This document shows positions 11,581-23,215 of a DNA stretch of 64,000 nt, piece after piece. Source of the DNA: Panax quinquefolius. Taxonomy: Eukaryota; Streptophyta; Magnoliopsida; Apiales; Araliaceae. Both the position numbers and the translations under genes were made by a program. Positions within the stretch are counted from its first letter, which is position 1. Each line of letters begins with the position of its first letter. The stretch is from positions 59,045,023-59,109,022 of the forward strand of contig CM035167.1 of assembly GCA_020205615.1 (NCBI GenBank), given 5' to 3'. The notes beneath the pieces are model-generated. The model did not search any database, had not been told where the DNA came from, and worked only from the letters and a program-made list of their open reading frames with translations.

Positions 11581-12138
11581 TGTAAGAACCTGAATTTTTA
11601 AAAAATATTAAAATAAGAATTGAGTAAATAAAATTCTTAAGGCATGTGATGGGTTCGAACAAGAATATTTATGTGTTACGAGGTACGTGGTATTGTGTTA
11701 CATAGGATAATATGCGCTATGTAATAAGTGAGGTTGTGTTTAATAAATATATATCATTATTATATTTTTATTATTATTCTGAATTATAGAGATGAATTGT
11801 ACGAGTATGTATCAAGTCTAAGGTAGTGCAACCGTACTATTTAATGGTGGATGTATATGAACTGGTCCAAACAATTCCTTCAGAGAGCGGAGGTATATAC
11901 AAATTAGTAACTGATCTAACTCACTGTGAAAATAGTGTAGACGAGATTGAAACTAATTTGTTGGTTGTTTGTGGGAAACCACTCAGTGTACTATATTGAA
12001 TACTATTAAAGACTCGATGTGTGCTAGGTTTAGACTTATATACGTGTACGTTGTTGACGAGAGAAGGAAATCGATATACCTTTGAAGTGGTTAGAGAATT
12101 ATTGAGTAAATTGATACACGGCAAGAAGCAAATATTAA
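11581..12138 (+). repeat. LARD-2 3' LTR, 5' part only (truncated)
   Basis: TGTAAGAACCTGAATTTTT follows the polypurine tract and resembles the LARD-1 LTR start TGTGACAACCCGAGAAATT. AT-rich sequence follows. The right part (about 11800-12138) is not confidently assigned and ends where Chr-A gag sequence begins abruptly near 12139. No gene is seen. Confidence 0.5.
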
Positions 12139-12910
12139 AGGAATGCGGAAAAGAGGGACATATCAGTCCAAACTGCCCACAACAGTTCAAGGTATGCTAT
12201 AATTGTGGAAAGGAAGGACATATCGCTCGAGATTGTACGAGAGCGAAACCTAGTTCAATGGGATGGTGACTCAAAAGATCGTCCCCGAAAAAGTCAAAGT
12301 CAACGATTCCGGAAGAGCATTTGTTGTGGATCGTCAAAATACGAAAACCCAAACGAGGTGATCACGGGTAAGCTATTTATAAATTCTTGCGAAGTTTATA
12401 CCTTACTTGATACCGGCATACCCATTCATTTATCTCTCCGCATGTGCTCAACGCTTTAAACTTGACTATGGAGAAATTAGACTTTGACCTATCTCGTGGA
12501 AACCCCTGTTAGGAGAAACTTTCATCACATCCATCATTTACAAATCTTGTTTGATTCAAGTTGGCACCATCACCTTACCTCGTTGACCTTATCTCTTTAA
12601 AGATACTTGCTTTTGATGTGATTTTAGGGATTGATTGGTTAACTACTCATCATGCCAAAATTGATTGTTTTCGTAAGGTTGTTAGTTTTCATATTCCTAA
12701 CCAACCCATTGTATGCTAATTCAAGCAACTAAACCATTAAAATCAATCACTATCATATCTAATCATAAAGCTATTCGCTTATTGAAAAACGGATGTCAAG
12801 CTTTCTTAGCCCATGTTATGGATTTGAATAAAGACACGTCAAATTTGAATAATATTCCTGTTGTTATTGACATTCCCGACGTATTTCTGAAGAACTTCCC
12901 GGTACCCCCG
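12139..12910 (+). pseudogene. Chr-A1 gag C-terminus, protease and protease-RT spacer
   Basis: Two zinc knuckles are read: a broken ECGKEGHISPNC followed by CYNCGKEGHIARDC, the nucleic-acid-binding end of Gag. About 45 codons later, after a frame change, EVYTLLDTG (near 12390-12418) is the aspartic protease active-site loop. Sequence after DTG leaves the normal frame. The spacer to 12910 matches the equivalent part of the copies at 58160-58620 and 63760-64000. The upstream reading frame (from 12021) is contributed by LARD-2 sequence, so the N-terminus is a chimaera. Confidence 0.75.
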
Positions 12911-14193
12911 TAACGTGAAGTTGAATTCTTTATTGATCTTGAACCCGTACAAAGCCCATTTCTAAAACCCCATATCGAATGGCTCCTATTGAACTTCAGA
13001 GTTAAAGGTCCAACTACAGGAATTGTTGGACATCGGTTTCATTCGTCCCTAGTACATCTCCTCGGGGGTGCTCCCGCTTTTATTTGTAAAGAAGAAAGAC
13101 GCGGAGTATGCGACTTTTGTATTGACTATCGGGAATTGAACCATGTCACCGCCAAGAATAGGTATCCTTTACCTCGTATTGATGACTTGTTTGACCAAAT
13201 TGCAAGGGGCACAATTCTTTTCAAAATCGATCTTCGCTTCGGGATATCATCAAATGAAGATTAGAATCGAGGATATTCCAAAGACCGCCTTCGTAACTCC
13301 TAGTATGGGCATTATGAATTCTTAGTCATGTCTTTCGGACTAACTAATGCTCCTATGGCTTTCATGGATATGATGAACCGAGTATTCAAGGAATATTTGG
13401 ATCAATTCGTTGTTGTCTTTATTGATGACATCCTCATATATTCCAAAAGTCGTGAAGATCATGAGCACCATTTGAAGTTTGGTACTCAAAAGGCTTCGTG
13501 AAAACCAACTATATGCCAAATTGAAGAAATGCGAGTTCGGCTTGAGGAAGTAGCATTTCTTGGGCACGTGGTGTCAAAACATGGAGTATCCGTTGATCCG
13601 GCGAAGATTGGGGCAATACAAAGTTGGGAGCATCCGAAGTCGGTGACTGAAGTACGTAGTTTTTTGGGCTTAGCTGGTTATTATCGAAGATTCGTGGAAG
13701 GGTTTTCTCGAATCGCTACTCCATTAACCCAAATTAACTTGGAAGGATACAACATTCGCTTGGAGTGAAGAATGCGAGAAGAGTTTCCAAGAGCTTAAGA
13801 GGAGACTTATTTCTAAGACTGTTCTAACAATACCATCCGGTTCGGATGGATATGTTATCTACAAATGATGCTTCGTGCAAAGGGTTAGGATGTGTTCTCA
13901 TGCAACGTGGGAAAATCATAGCCTATGCCTCGCGACAACTTAAAGAGTATGAGAGGAATTATCCTACTCATGATCTAGAGTTAGCGGCAAATCGCTTTCG
14001 CTTAAAGATATGGAGGCACTATCTATATGGGGAGAAAGTGGAGATATATTCGCACCATAAAAGCCTTAAATATTTCTTCACTCAAAAAGAACTCAACACG
14101 CTGGCGGTGACGTTGGCTCGAGCTATGGAAAGACTACGACCACACTATTCAATACCATCCCGAAAAGCGAACGTGGTAGTGACGCGGCGTTGA
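12911..14193 (+). pseudogene. Chr-A1 reverse transcriptase and RNase H
   Basis: RT is spread over three frames. It shows CIDYRELNHVTAKNRYPLPR, the palm segment FKIDLR (first catalytic Asp), [11 protein letters not shown], and the FIDD form of the YxDD box in [14 protein letters not shown] (about 13408-13450). The connection domain [20 protein letters not shown] (13658 onward) links to RNase H. There the first catalytic Asp of the usual TDAS motif reads NDAS (13861-13875). [18 protein letters not shown] carries the expected Glu, though AANR stands where AAVV is usual. Frameshifts near 13250, 13320 and 13490 break the chain. The enzyme cannot be active as it stands. Confidence 0.85.
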
Positions 14194-15736
14194 GTAGAAG
14201 ATCATATGCACGAGGAAAAGTGCGATGATGTCAAGTATGCGCGTAGAGCCAACTTTAATAGAAAAAGTTAAGGTTGCTCAAGCCATCGACCCTCGCAAAT
14301 GATGCGTATGAAGAAGAAAGTACAAGAAGGAGCTATTCCTAAGCGAGAATTGATGAAGAAGGAATACTTGAGTCCACTCTGACTTTGTGTTCCTAACGAC
14401 TCTGATTTGAAGTACAAGATTATGATGGAGTCACACAATACACCATTTGCAATCCATCCTGGAAGTACTAAAATGTATCGTGATCTTCGACATACATTTT
14501 GGTGGAACAATATGAAGAGAGAAATTGCAAAGTTTATCTCGACGTTTTTAACTTGTCAACGTGTAAAGGCGGGGCATCTAGTACCTAAGGGTCCATTGCA
14601 ACCACTTGAGATTCCGAAATGGAAGTGGGAACATATTACCATGGATTTCGTTACGGGTCTTCCTACGGTTTCTCAAGGCATCAATGCTATTTGGGTTATT
14701 GTTGATAGATTAACCAAGTTCCGCTTTCATTTCTTGCCGACACGGAGACTTATTCCTTGAACGCCTTGCTAGTATGTACGTGAATGAAATTGTGAGGTTG
14801 TATGGCATGCCTATATCCATAGTTTCGGATCGTGACCCAAGATTCACTTCAAGATTTTGGGTTAGCTTGCAAAAAAGCTATGGGCACGGATTTGCGATTT
14901 AGTTCGCATACCATCCCCAAACCAGACGACAATCGAGAGGACTATTCAAACTCTTGAAGATTTATTAAGACTCGTGTCCTAAACTTCAAGGGCGGTTGGG
15001 ATAAGTATTTACCATTGGTGGAATTCTCCTACAACAACAGCTTATCGAGCAAGTATAGGTGTGGCTCCATTTGAAGCATTATATGGACGAAAAGTGTCGT
15101 TCTCAATATGTTGGGATGAGGTGGGTGAAGCAACATTGTTGGGACCCGAAAGTTAAATACGTATGACTCACCGAAAAAAGATTCAAATGATTCGACAACG
15201 TATACAAACGGCACAAGATCGACAAAAGAGTTATGCGGATCTTCATCGAAAGGACGTGGAATTTAGTGTAGGGGATCATGTATTGTTGCGAGTTGCTCCA
15301 TGGAAGGGAGTTACAAGATTTGGAAAGAGAGGAAAGCTCAATCCACGATTTATTGGTCCATTTCAAATTCTTGACCGAGTAGGAAATGTAGCCTATAGAC
15401 TTGCGTTACCTCCAAGTATGTCTCGTGTTCATAATGTGTTTCACATATCTGTACTTCGTAAATATGTGAAAGACCCGAACCACATTATAGAATTAGAACT
15501 GGACGAAATAGCCGAAGACTTAACGTATGAGGAGGTACTGTCCAAGATCTTGGATAGGAAGGAGCATGTCCTACGCCAAGAAAGGTCATACCACAAGTTA
15601 AAGTTTTGTGGAGGAATCATGCTATAGAGGAAATGACACAGGAATTGGAAACGGAAATGAAAGCGAGGTATCCTCACCTTTTCAAAACACTGTATCGTCG
15701 TCAATTTCGAGGACGAAATTTCATAAGGAGGGAGGT
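14194..15736 (+). pseudogene. Chr-A1 integrase with C-terminal chromodomain
   Basis: A zinc-binding N-terminus remains in part (HPGSTKMYRDLRHTFWW ... CQRVKAGH), but only one Cys of the CxxC pair is seen. The catalytic core has Asp in ITMDFVTGLP (14638 on), Asp in VSDRDPRF (14823 on) and Glu in TTIERTIQTLED (14928 on), in different frames. The C-terminal domain reads FSVGDHVLLRVAPWKGV, then GPFQILDRVGNVAYRLALP and VFHISVLRKYV. It ends in a chromodomain-like YEEVLSKILDRKEHVLR segment whose last part is frame-shifted. Chromodomains of this family target histone marks of heterochromatin. A polypurine tract at 15725-15736 precedes the 3' LTR. Confidence 0.85.
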
Positions 15737-15888
15737 TGTAAGACCCCAACTTATTATTAATGAAATTTAATTTTCTATTTATTATTTTGAAATAGTAAGG
15801 GTTGATGTGATTAATGTGGATAGTTAGGGTAAAATACGCAAATATTTCAAAATAAGCAAGTGGTTATAAAATATTCATTGTTGTTTGG

Positions 15889-15935
15889 GAATATTCGTTT
15901 GGTCGTTGAATATTCGTCATCGTTTGGGAATATTC
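15889..15935 (+). promoter_or_regulatory. Three phased GAATATTC palindromes in U3
   Basis: GAATATTC at 15889, 15908 and 15928, spaced 19 and 20 bp. Each fits GAAnnTTC, the two-unit form of a heat-shock element. The same trio is present in the three other Chr-A LTRs. A role as a transcription factor site is inference. Confidence 0.5.
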
Positions 15936-17072
15936 GCATTTACGGCAAGCAAATGCCCATGTGTGGGCCCCATAACGAAAGCGATTGGATGAAGAAAACG
16001 CACAAATATAAGTTGTTTTTAAATAACTACAGTAGTTGTTATCAAGTATTATCTTGTTGGAATACCCTAGGTGGTTAAAACACAAGATGCTTACCAGTAT
16101 TCCACCAATTATTGATTCTTACGTGAAGAAGGCACTACTCAATAATGGTTACGATAAATTATCGCTCAAAGATTTTATTGAGTTAATAATTGCTGCGTTG
16201 ATATTTTATATTGCTGTTGTTTCAATAATTGTCATTACACAGTATTTTTCATTATCGAAGCAATAATTCATATTATCTGAATAATATTATTAGATAACAT
16301 TATTGGCAATGTCTAGAAAGTTCTGTCTAAGGAGAGGTTTGGTCACCTAATTGCGCACCAGTAAGGAGAAATTCTTATTGGAAAGCCCCCTCTTTCCTGG
16401 GAACTGCCTAGTTGTCAATATTGTGATTCTGTAATATTATTTGTGAATAATTAATTATTGATTCATATGATGAGAAAAATATTGATTTTATGTGGATATA
16501 GATGGAGAAAATTTTTATTGTGACAATTGTTGAAAATTGATATTTTATCTTTTTCTGATAAAATAATTCATTTAAATATATTATTATATGTTAATAATAT
16601 AATAATGGTGATATTTTTACAACGAATGTGGGATATATGAGTATACGAGGAGGAAGAGTATTTTTGTTGCAATAAATGTTTAAAACATGTTAAACATATC
16701 GGTGGACCCCATTTATTGACTGAAATTTGATTATAGCCTGTAAAATCGCCCGTTTGTGGATTTCGGTCAATTTCTATTTGGAATTTGGAAAAACTTTCTT
16801 CTGCAAAGTTGTAGAGAATTGAATTTCCTATAAAAACTCGCGAGATTCGAATTTTCTGATGAAAGGGCTATTTATTATGAATTATTGAAGTTTCAAAGCT
16901 CCGAAATAATTGATTTTTGGAAGTTTAAAATATTTAAAATTAGAAAAACGTTTTTTTCTTACTTTTTCTAGAATGTGGCATGTGTTTGATGGCTGAAATC
17001 AGATTCTAGGCATGTGTAGGAAATTTATTATTAATTTATTAAATTTTCTGCTTTGGTGTTCTAAGCAATTTC

Positions 17073-17081
17073 CTATAAATA
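17073..17081 (+). promoter_or_regulatory. TATA box of the Chr-A1 LTR
   Basis: CTATAAATA, about 60 bp upstream of a CTCTCTCTATATTATCGAGCG stretch. It is conserved at 56423 and 61018, and on the minus strand at 40741-40750. RNA is expected to start 25-35 bp downstream. Confidence 0.7.
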
Positions 17082-18444
17082 GGGTGCTTAGGTTAGAATT
17101 GAAAATCACACTAGAAACTGAAGTTTTCTCTCTCTATATTATCGAGCGTATTCTTGTGAGTATTTTGAGTATACTTTGAGTATTGCTATACGGTGCAAGT
17201 CCAAGTCATAGCCTATATTCGGTGTTTCAGCTAGAAGTACTGATCTTTCGAGGTAAGGGATGTTATTTTCTTCTCAGATGATATTATTTCTTCAATGTCA
17301 TTATGCTGAAATATTGGTTGGAACTTTTTATCAAATTTGGAACTTTTTCATGTCGGGGTTACTATTCATGAGTTACTATTCACGAGTTACTATTCATGAG
17401 TTACTATTCACGAGTTACTATTCATGAAGCGTGAAGATATTTTTGTGGAATTTCTATCTTTTGGTGTCGGAGTTACTATTCACGTATACGGCACTATTCA
17501 CGTATACGGAACTATTCACCGAAAAATAAAATTTCTTCTTTTTGTCCAAAATATCTATTCTGGATACTAGCTTTGATTGTATCCATGTTTTGATCATTCT
17601 TGAATTTTACACCACTATGATTATTTTTGAGGTATTTTTGAACATGGATAAAACAAAGTACTAATCCTTAATCCTTAATCCTTGTTATTTTGTTTCAATC
17701 GGATTCGTTTCTTTAAAAAATATTTTCATCATCCTCGGTCTTAAATGATGATATTATTGAATATCTTTGGCGTGAGTGCAAAGATGAATGATTTCTGAAG
17801 AATATCTTTGGGTCAGAAAAGTGCAAAGATGAACAGTGTTTAGATGAACATGACTAATCGATGAATATCTTTGGCTCAGAGGTGCAAAAGATGAATATTT
17901 GATTCCGTATGTATATTGATTGATGTTACAGGGATAAAAGATAGACGATGAACTTTTAAATTCATACATAGAAGATAGTAGTTTGCATTCTCTACTTAAC
18001 TCTTCTAATGAATTATTATTTCACTGCGAATATTGATTTAAAATTTGTTGTCTATTGTATTCTATTAGATTTTTCCTGTTGAAGACCAACGGTAATTTGT
18101 TGTATATTATCTTAGTCATAATATTCTTTCTTCGGGCTAGTTGAGCTCACCCTTTTCCTTTTTGTTCCATTTTTCTTCTCGTGAGGCGAGAATATAGCGA
18201 GTACGCAGCCTGGGGTATGAAATGAAGGTTTTAGAAAGGATTGTTTAGTAATCCTCACCATTTTTGTAAAATAATGTATCAATAAATGTGATGAGGATTT
18301 ATTTGAGTATAGATATTGTCTAGAAGATAATATTTGTATTCAAACTCACAGTTTTACTGTTGTAATAATAAAGTTGTAGTTGTTTCTGTACCATGTATTG
18401 ACAACTCAGAATAGGTGATGTATACCTATTTTGGGGGCGACACA

Positions 18445-18542
18445 TGTAAAGTATTTAGAAACATAGGTTTCAGTTCTGTTGATGCAAAACTTGTCTGCCT
18501 CTGATTTTGATATGGCGCAGCTGTGCCATTACCAAGCATGTG
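18445..18542. other. Short unassigned spacer
   Basis: Flank of the Chr-A1 LTR. It holds a near-palindrome TGGCGCAGCTGTGCCA (18513-18528) like the GC words in LARD-2 LTR. No gene. Confidence 0.4.
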
Positions 18543-19647
18543 TGTAATACCCAAAAACTAATAATAATAAATAGCATATAAATTTATTTATTTATTTTTA
18601 ATATTATAATTGGACTTTGTCGTTTAGTTGGGTCAAAGTAGTCACTTAATTTATGCGGGCTAATAATGTATTAATAAGTGATGGATAAATTAACTTGATA
18701 AGTTGGGCTTTAAACTAAGTGGATCTAATTTATAATTGTGTAATTTTAAAATCCTATTAAAATTATGAGAGTTAATAAAATATATTAATTAATAAATAAT
18801 AAGTAAAATCTAATCTTACTTTCTTATACAAATCGGAAAAAAGGGGCAGCGAATGAGAGAGAACTGATCGAGAGCCACAAGGAGAACAATTTATATTATA
18901 TTGCTAGCTATTTTTTGGTAAGTATTAACTGTAGTTCCTTGGTTATAGCAGTCATTAATTGAGATCATTATGCATGCATGTATATATATGTTATATGATT
19001 TGGATTACATGTGAAAGTATTGTTATGAGTTACTGGAAATCATATGTGGATGGGAAATGTGAAATAATAAAGTATTACAAGCAAGAGATGTTGAATTGTT
19101 GAGTATGATTTAGTAATTAGTAATTTAACGCGTAGTTTATTAATTTATTTTGTTAAGTTTTTTAATTAGTTCGAACGAAGAGAATTTAAAGAATTATATT
19201 TGGAATATAAATTTAAGAGTATTAATAATTTATATAAGGAGATGATTAAAGGAATATTAATAAAATTATGAATTATTTTGGAATTATTAGTTTGGATTAT
19301 TTTTAATTTGAGGTGAATATGTTTAGGTTGAGAATAACGTTTCGTATTTAATATCGTTGGCATTTAAGGGTAAGATTTTGTGGAGTGTGCTATAAATGGG
19401 TTGGAAGTATCAGGTATGGATTCTGTACTCCACTCCTTTGATTATTGTTGCATTCTTTGTATCTCGTGATATCTCGTCATTCATTCATTTTCTTATAATC
19501 CTATTGGCACTCCTAAATAGAAATTTGATCTTTGATACTTTGGCTTTATTCGGTAATTTAAACTCTTTTTCTTCTATTACAATTTGTACATATTCTATAA
19601 TTTTTCAGCGATACTCTTGTAAAATTTAATTACTTTGTTTTGTTACT
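18543..19647 (+). mobile_element. LTR-H, 5' part of a plus-strand LTR
   Basis: TGTAATACCCAAAAACTAAT is an LTR-like start. AT-rich U3-like sequence follows, then GAGAGAGAACTGATCGAGAGCC (18857 on), which resembles a transcript leader. A minus-strand LTR end interrupts it at 19648. Small frames (19166-19363, 19396-19629) are low-complexity and have no domain. The boundaries are only suggested by the terminal bases. Confidence 0.4.
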
Positions 19648-20702
19648 TGTAACGCCCCCAAATTCAGGTACTTGAAACCCGAACTCGGTGCTTTACGATA
19701 CCATTTCTATGAGCAGAAATAATACTAATAATAATAACAATAATATAAATATCAAACTAACTTAAATTTATCAGAGTCTAATCCCAAGTACGCAACCTTT
19801 ACTATATTCTTTACATGATATATAGTACATATCATTATCTTAATACAGTCTAACTATTACAAAAGATACCATTAAACATATTATGTTTGCTTTCCTTTTC
19901 ACTTGTTCTTGTCTGAACCTTCGGGTTGATTATGCCTAGCTGAAAACATTTAAATTTAAAGCGAGAATGAGCATTTGGGTGCCCAACAAGTAATAACAAA
20001 TATAAATATAATTAGCTAAAAGAAATAAATATTTTTTTTGTACATCACTTCTACAACGAATTTATAGTTGTGAAGTAAATTGAACCGATAATAATAACAT
20101 AACAATTTTATCTCAAATTTTTGAAACTATGTATTGACTATATATATAGGGTAGTCGACATACTATGAACATTGTTTTAAATTTTCGATAAGGTTAGACA
20201 AAACTTCATCTGCAAACCGTCATAACTTATGGGCACGAGGGTGTACATCCCATGGACCCTGTATTGATCAATACTACATTACAAGAACGATATTATTGTT
20301 CACTTTATCCGCCTTGGGTGCATTAAAGTTTTCCCGTGATCGGGATGTTCATACTTAGTCTGGAATCCGAACCAAAACAATTTAATTGGATACAAAAAAG
20401 TTTTATCATATTCAACGGTATTTCTAAATCTGTGTCTAGCTGGGTCAAATAGCTTATGTAACAACACGATATTTTCTATATAAATAAATCAGAAATTTTG
20501 CGAATAAATTTTTTTTTATTTAAAGGAGGAGGATTTGTACAAGATAATGTGTATATGTATTTATGTGGTAAATAAAAATATATTTATTACATGAATATTT
20601 ATAAATAATTTTATTTTAGAATTATTGATTATTATAAATTATATTAATAATTACCTTTATAGCAGAAATGTTTTTATTAATTATTTTCTCTGAAAATATG
20701 AG
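19648..20702 (-). mobile_element. LTR-G-type 3' end fragment, minus strand
   Basis: On the minus strand the piece ends ...GAATTTGGGGGCGTTACA at 19648. Most of it matches 50567-51364 on the plus strand, including the segment around CAGCTAGGCATAATCAACCC and the GGTATCGTAAA block near the end. It is therefore the 3' end of an LTR related to LTR-G. The Tat element begins at 20703 inside or beside it. No coding potential. Confidence 0.7.
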
Positions 20703-21375
20703 TGTTCTGGAGTGTTTTACCAACCATTATGTTGGCTGTAGGCCCGGGCTGGAATCGATGGTTGGGTCGGCATGGCCGAAGGCTTACAGGATGTCGAGGA
20801 TGTTCAGGTTCGGGTATTCGAGCCCATTAAGTCAGAATCCGGTTGTGATCAGGGAGGTCGGGGTCAGGCCTTCGTGTCCTTTGGCTCGAGCCCGGAATGG
20901 TGTTGGTGATGTCTGATGGGTTGGGCCTGTGCAGTTGGGCTACCCATATGTAGAGTTGTGGGGTGATAAAAGGTTCACGCGGTTAAGGGTTCCAACCCTA
21001 GCCGAATTCTAATAAGGTAACTTCAAAGGTAGTATTGGAAAGGGATTCTACTTAGACCTTTTAAGGAGATTGTGTTGGACCCAAATATGGTAACTGCCAT
21101 ATTCAGGAGTCCTATACCGATTCGGAGAGGGATTCTTGGGAGATGAGAATTGCTATAAATACAAGGCTTAACTATAATTAACAGGTAATACCTACTTTTG
21201 AGCACTAAACACTTAAGCCTCCATTGTTAAACCTTGTGAACGGCTTGTACTTATTCTCACACCGGAGCTATCCCCCGGTGGCACAAACCGTCAAGCTTCT
21301 GTGTGATCTGTTATTGTGCAGGTTTCAGAGCTTGGATTCTGTGATTGGATGCGCAGATGAAACTGGGCGTTAACA
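20703..21375 (+). repeat. Tat 5' LTR (673 bp)
   Basis: Starts TGTTCTGGAGTG and ends GCGTTAACA, just before the primer-site region. Matches 43809-44486 with scattered differences. TATA box CTATAAATA at 21153-21161. Confidence 0.85.
21153..21161 (+). promoter_or_regulatory. TATA box of the Tat 5' LTR
   Basis: CTATAAATA followed by CAAGGCTTAAC; the equivalent in the 3' LTR is at 44262-44270. Confidence 0.7.
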
Positions 21376-21393
21376 TTGGCGCTAGAAGGAGGG
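21376..21393 (+). promoter_or_regulatory. Tat primer-binding-site region
   Basis: TTGGCGCTAGAAGGAGGG starts right after the LTR. It is in the primer-site position and is kept after the second LTR at 44491 as GCGCTAGAAGGAGGG. I cannot name the matching tRNA. Confidence 0.5.
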
Positions 21394-21441
21394 CTTTTAG
21401 TGCTTTCTTACAATCACCACCAACTTTTCCGGCAGCAGGAT

Positions 21442-23215
21442 ATGGCGAGTAGGGAAAACAATGCCTCTGCCCACGAAAAGGAAAAACCTCAGCAGTCACA
21501 CCAGACCACACAGGTGAGGGTGTCGGTGAAGGATCGGTTAGGATCCAAAAATCCGGAGGCTCAAGAGGTACCAGCCCACTCTCGCCGGCGTAAGCTCTTC
21601 AATGACAGCCAGCACATGCCCCCTCCCACGAGTCAGGCCGATGAAAATCATTCACGGGCCCTCGTATGGCGTGAAGGAGGAGAAGGAAGCCAGATCCAGA
21701 GGGAGTTCATCCAGAAAAAGATGATGGACCAGAATAAGGATGCTATGTTGGCCTTGCGACTGCAACAGGAAGAACTTGAAGCCCAGATGGCTAAGGTGGC
21801 CGGAGAGCGAGAAGTCTCCTCGAAGAGGTGTAGACGTCCTAGCCGATCTTGATCACCCCGACAGGATAAAGACAAAAAAGAAAGGAGCCGACCACAGAGT
21901 CATTCCCGAGAAGGACGGAGTCGAAGGAGGAGTCGATCGGATGATAGAAGATCCGGACACCCAGGAAGGTCGGATCAAAAGAGGAGGATCGCGTCCCCCG
22001 AATACGAGCGGGATATACATCATTCGTCCCATCGAAAAGTGGAGGCCGATCCCCTCGCCCGAAGAGTCGCAGAACTGGAGAAACTATTAGCAGCTAAGAG
22101 TCTTATGGGGACCTCTTCGGGATCTCCTGGATCGCCCTTCTCACCAGAGATAAATCAAGTCACGACCGATCCAAAAAAGAAGATGCCCCCGATGGATACG
22201 TATGATAGACTGGGTGACCCTTACGATCATTCAGATGGGTATGACCGTCTGATGTCTTACTATGGGCATTCGAATGCAGCCAAATGCCATATGTTCTCTA
22301 TAACGCTAAAAAAGAGTGCTCGAGAGTGGATGGGAACCTTGGCAGCCGGATCGATCAGATCGTGGAATGACCTTAGGGAAAAGTTCCCTGCTCGGTTCGG
22401 GAGTAACATAAGATGGGGTAAAATAACAGCGTCCCTCATGCAGGTCAGACAGAAGTCAGACGAAACCCTGGGTCAGTATGTAAAAAGGTTTCGGGAGGCT
22501 GTGGGATCAGTGGCCGAGTTGAACTCCCCACAAGCTTTGGGATTCTTCACAACGGGCCTTGATATCGGGAGGTCAAAGAAGCTGATGAAGGATTTGGTAA
22601 TCAGCCCACCTGCAGATCTGGCCGAAGCCTTCCATAGGGCCGAAGGGTTCATCGCGATAGAGGAGGCTATGGGAAACTTCAAACCACACTCTCAATCCTA
22701 TGAGAAATCAAAGGATCGGGACAAACCGAGTTATTAGCGCTCGGATAACAACCAGTGGAGGTCGGACAATTCGGGTAAGAAAACTTATAATGGAGGAGGA
22801 TCGGGAAGCAGCCGACCTCCATTACCTAATCGTAATTTCAGCAAAGTTTACACCCCTCTCACTACGGATCGGACGCAGATTGTGGACGAGATAAAAAATA
22901 AACCGTTCTATGAGCCTTGCTCGAGGCGAACCAAACCAGGGAGGAGGGGTCGGGACAAGTATTGCGAGTATCACCAGAGTACCGGGCACTCGACAGAGGC
23001 ATGCACCCACCTGCTGGATATGATAGAGAAGAATGTTCAAAACGGATAGTTGATACAGTATGTAGCAGGTCGGGGTAATGTGGTCGCACTAAGAGAGGAA
23101 AGCAGGGATCACGACCAAGACATCCAGCCTCCACAGAATCCGCCAGCCCGAGGTGTAATTGATGTGATATCAGGCGGCTCAATGGGGCGTAACTGGAAAG
23201 AAAAGGGGTGGGCAT
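21442..23215 (+). pseudogene. Tat gag
   Basis: A single frame runs from ATG 21442 (MASRENNASAHEK) through the gag region, broken by three stops at 21850, 22735 and 23047. The N-terminal part is charged, with an Arg/Ser-rich tract (about 21830-21960). The capsid-like retrotransposon gag domain lies at about 22200-22680 (KCHMFSITLKKSAREWMGTL, then DLREKFPARFGS and MQVRQKSDETLGQYVKRFRE). After it comes an unusual zinc-knuckle-like CEYHQSTGHSTEAC (about 22960-23010). At each stop the second copy (44554-46275) still has CGA or CAG, so the stops arose by C>T change. Gag would form the virus-like particle. Confidence 0.85.

Larger units (their letters stand above)
12139..18444 (+). mobile_element. 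Chr-A1: 5'-truncated Tekay-like chromovirus
   Basis: Order of parts: Gag zinc knuckles, protease, RT, RNase H, integrase with a C-terminal chromodomain, polypurine tract, 3' LTR. The order PR-RT-RH-IN places it in Ty3/gypsy. The C-terminal chromodomain and long LTR with a tRNA-Met primer type in sister copies point to the Tekay/Del clade. The 5' LTR, leader and most of gag are missing. Frameshifts and stops are frequent throughout. Confidence 0.85.
15737..18444 (+). repeat. Chr-A1 3' LTR (2708 bp)
   Basis: Starts TGTAAGACCCC and ends GGGGGCGACACA. Close relatives lie at 55196-56757, 59789-62353 and, on the minus strand, 39109-42066. U3 has three GAATATTC palindromes (15889, 15908, 15928) and a TATA box (17073). 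Downstream of the TATA box are alternating TTACTATTCA(C/T)G repeats (17351-17515), a degenerate minisatellite with GAATATCTTTGG and GTGCAAA (17758-17905), and GAGCTCACCCTT at 18143. The following sequence is not a primer site, so this is a terminal 3' LTR. Confidence 0.85.

Noticed and set aside
15441..15749. Minus-strand 102-codon ORF over the Chr-A1 integrase end
   Set aside because: It is the complement of the integrase C-terminus and chromodomain; no domain of its own.
19396..19629. 77-codon hydrophobic ORF that could look like a small membrane protein
   Set aside because: AT-rich codons give Leu/Ile/Phe by chance, and it lies inside LTR-H with no conserved start or neighbour.
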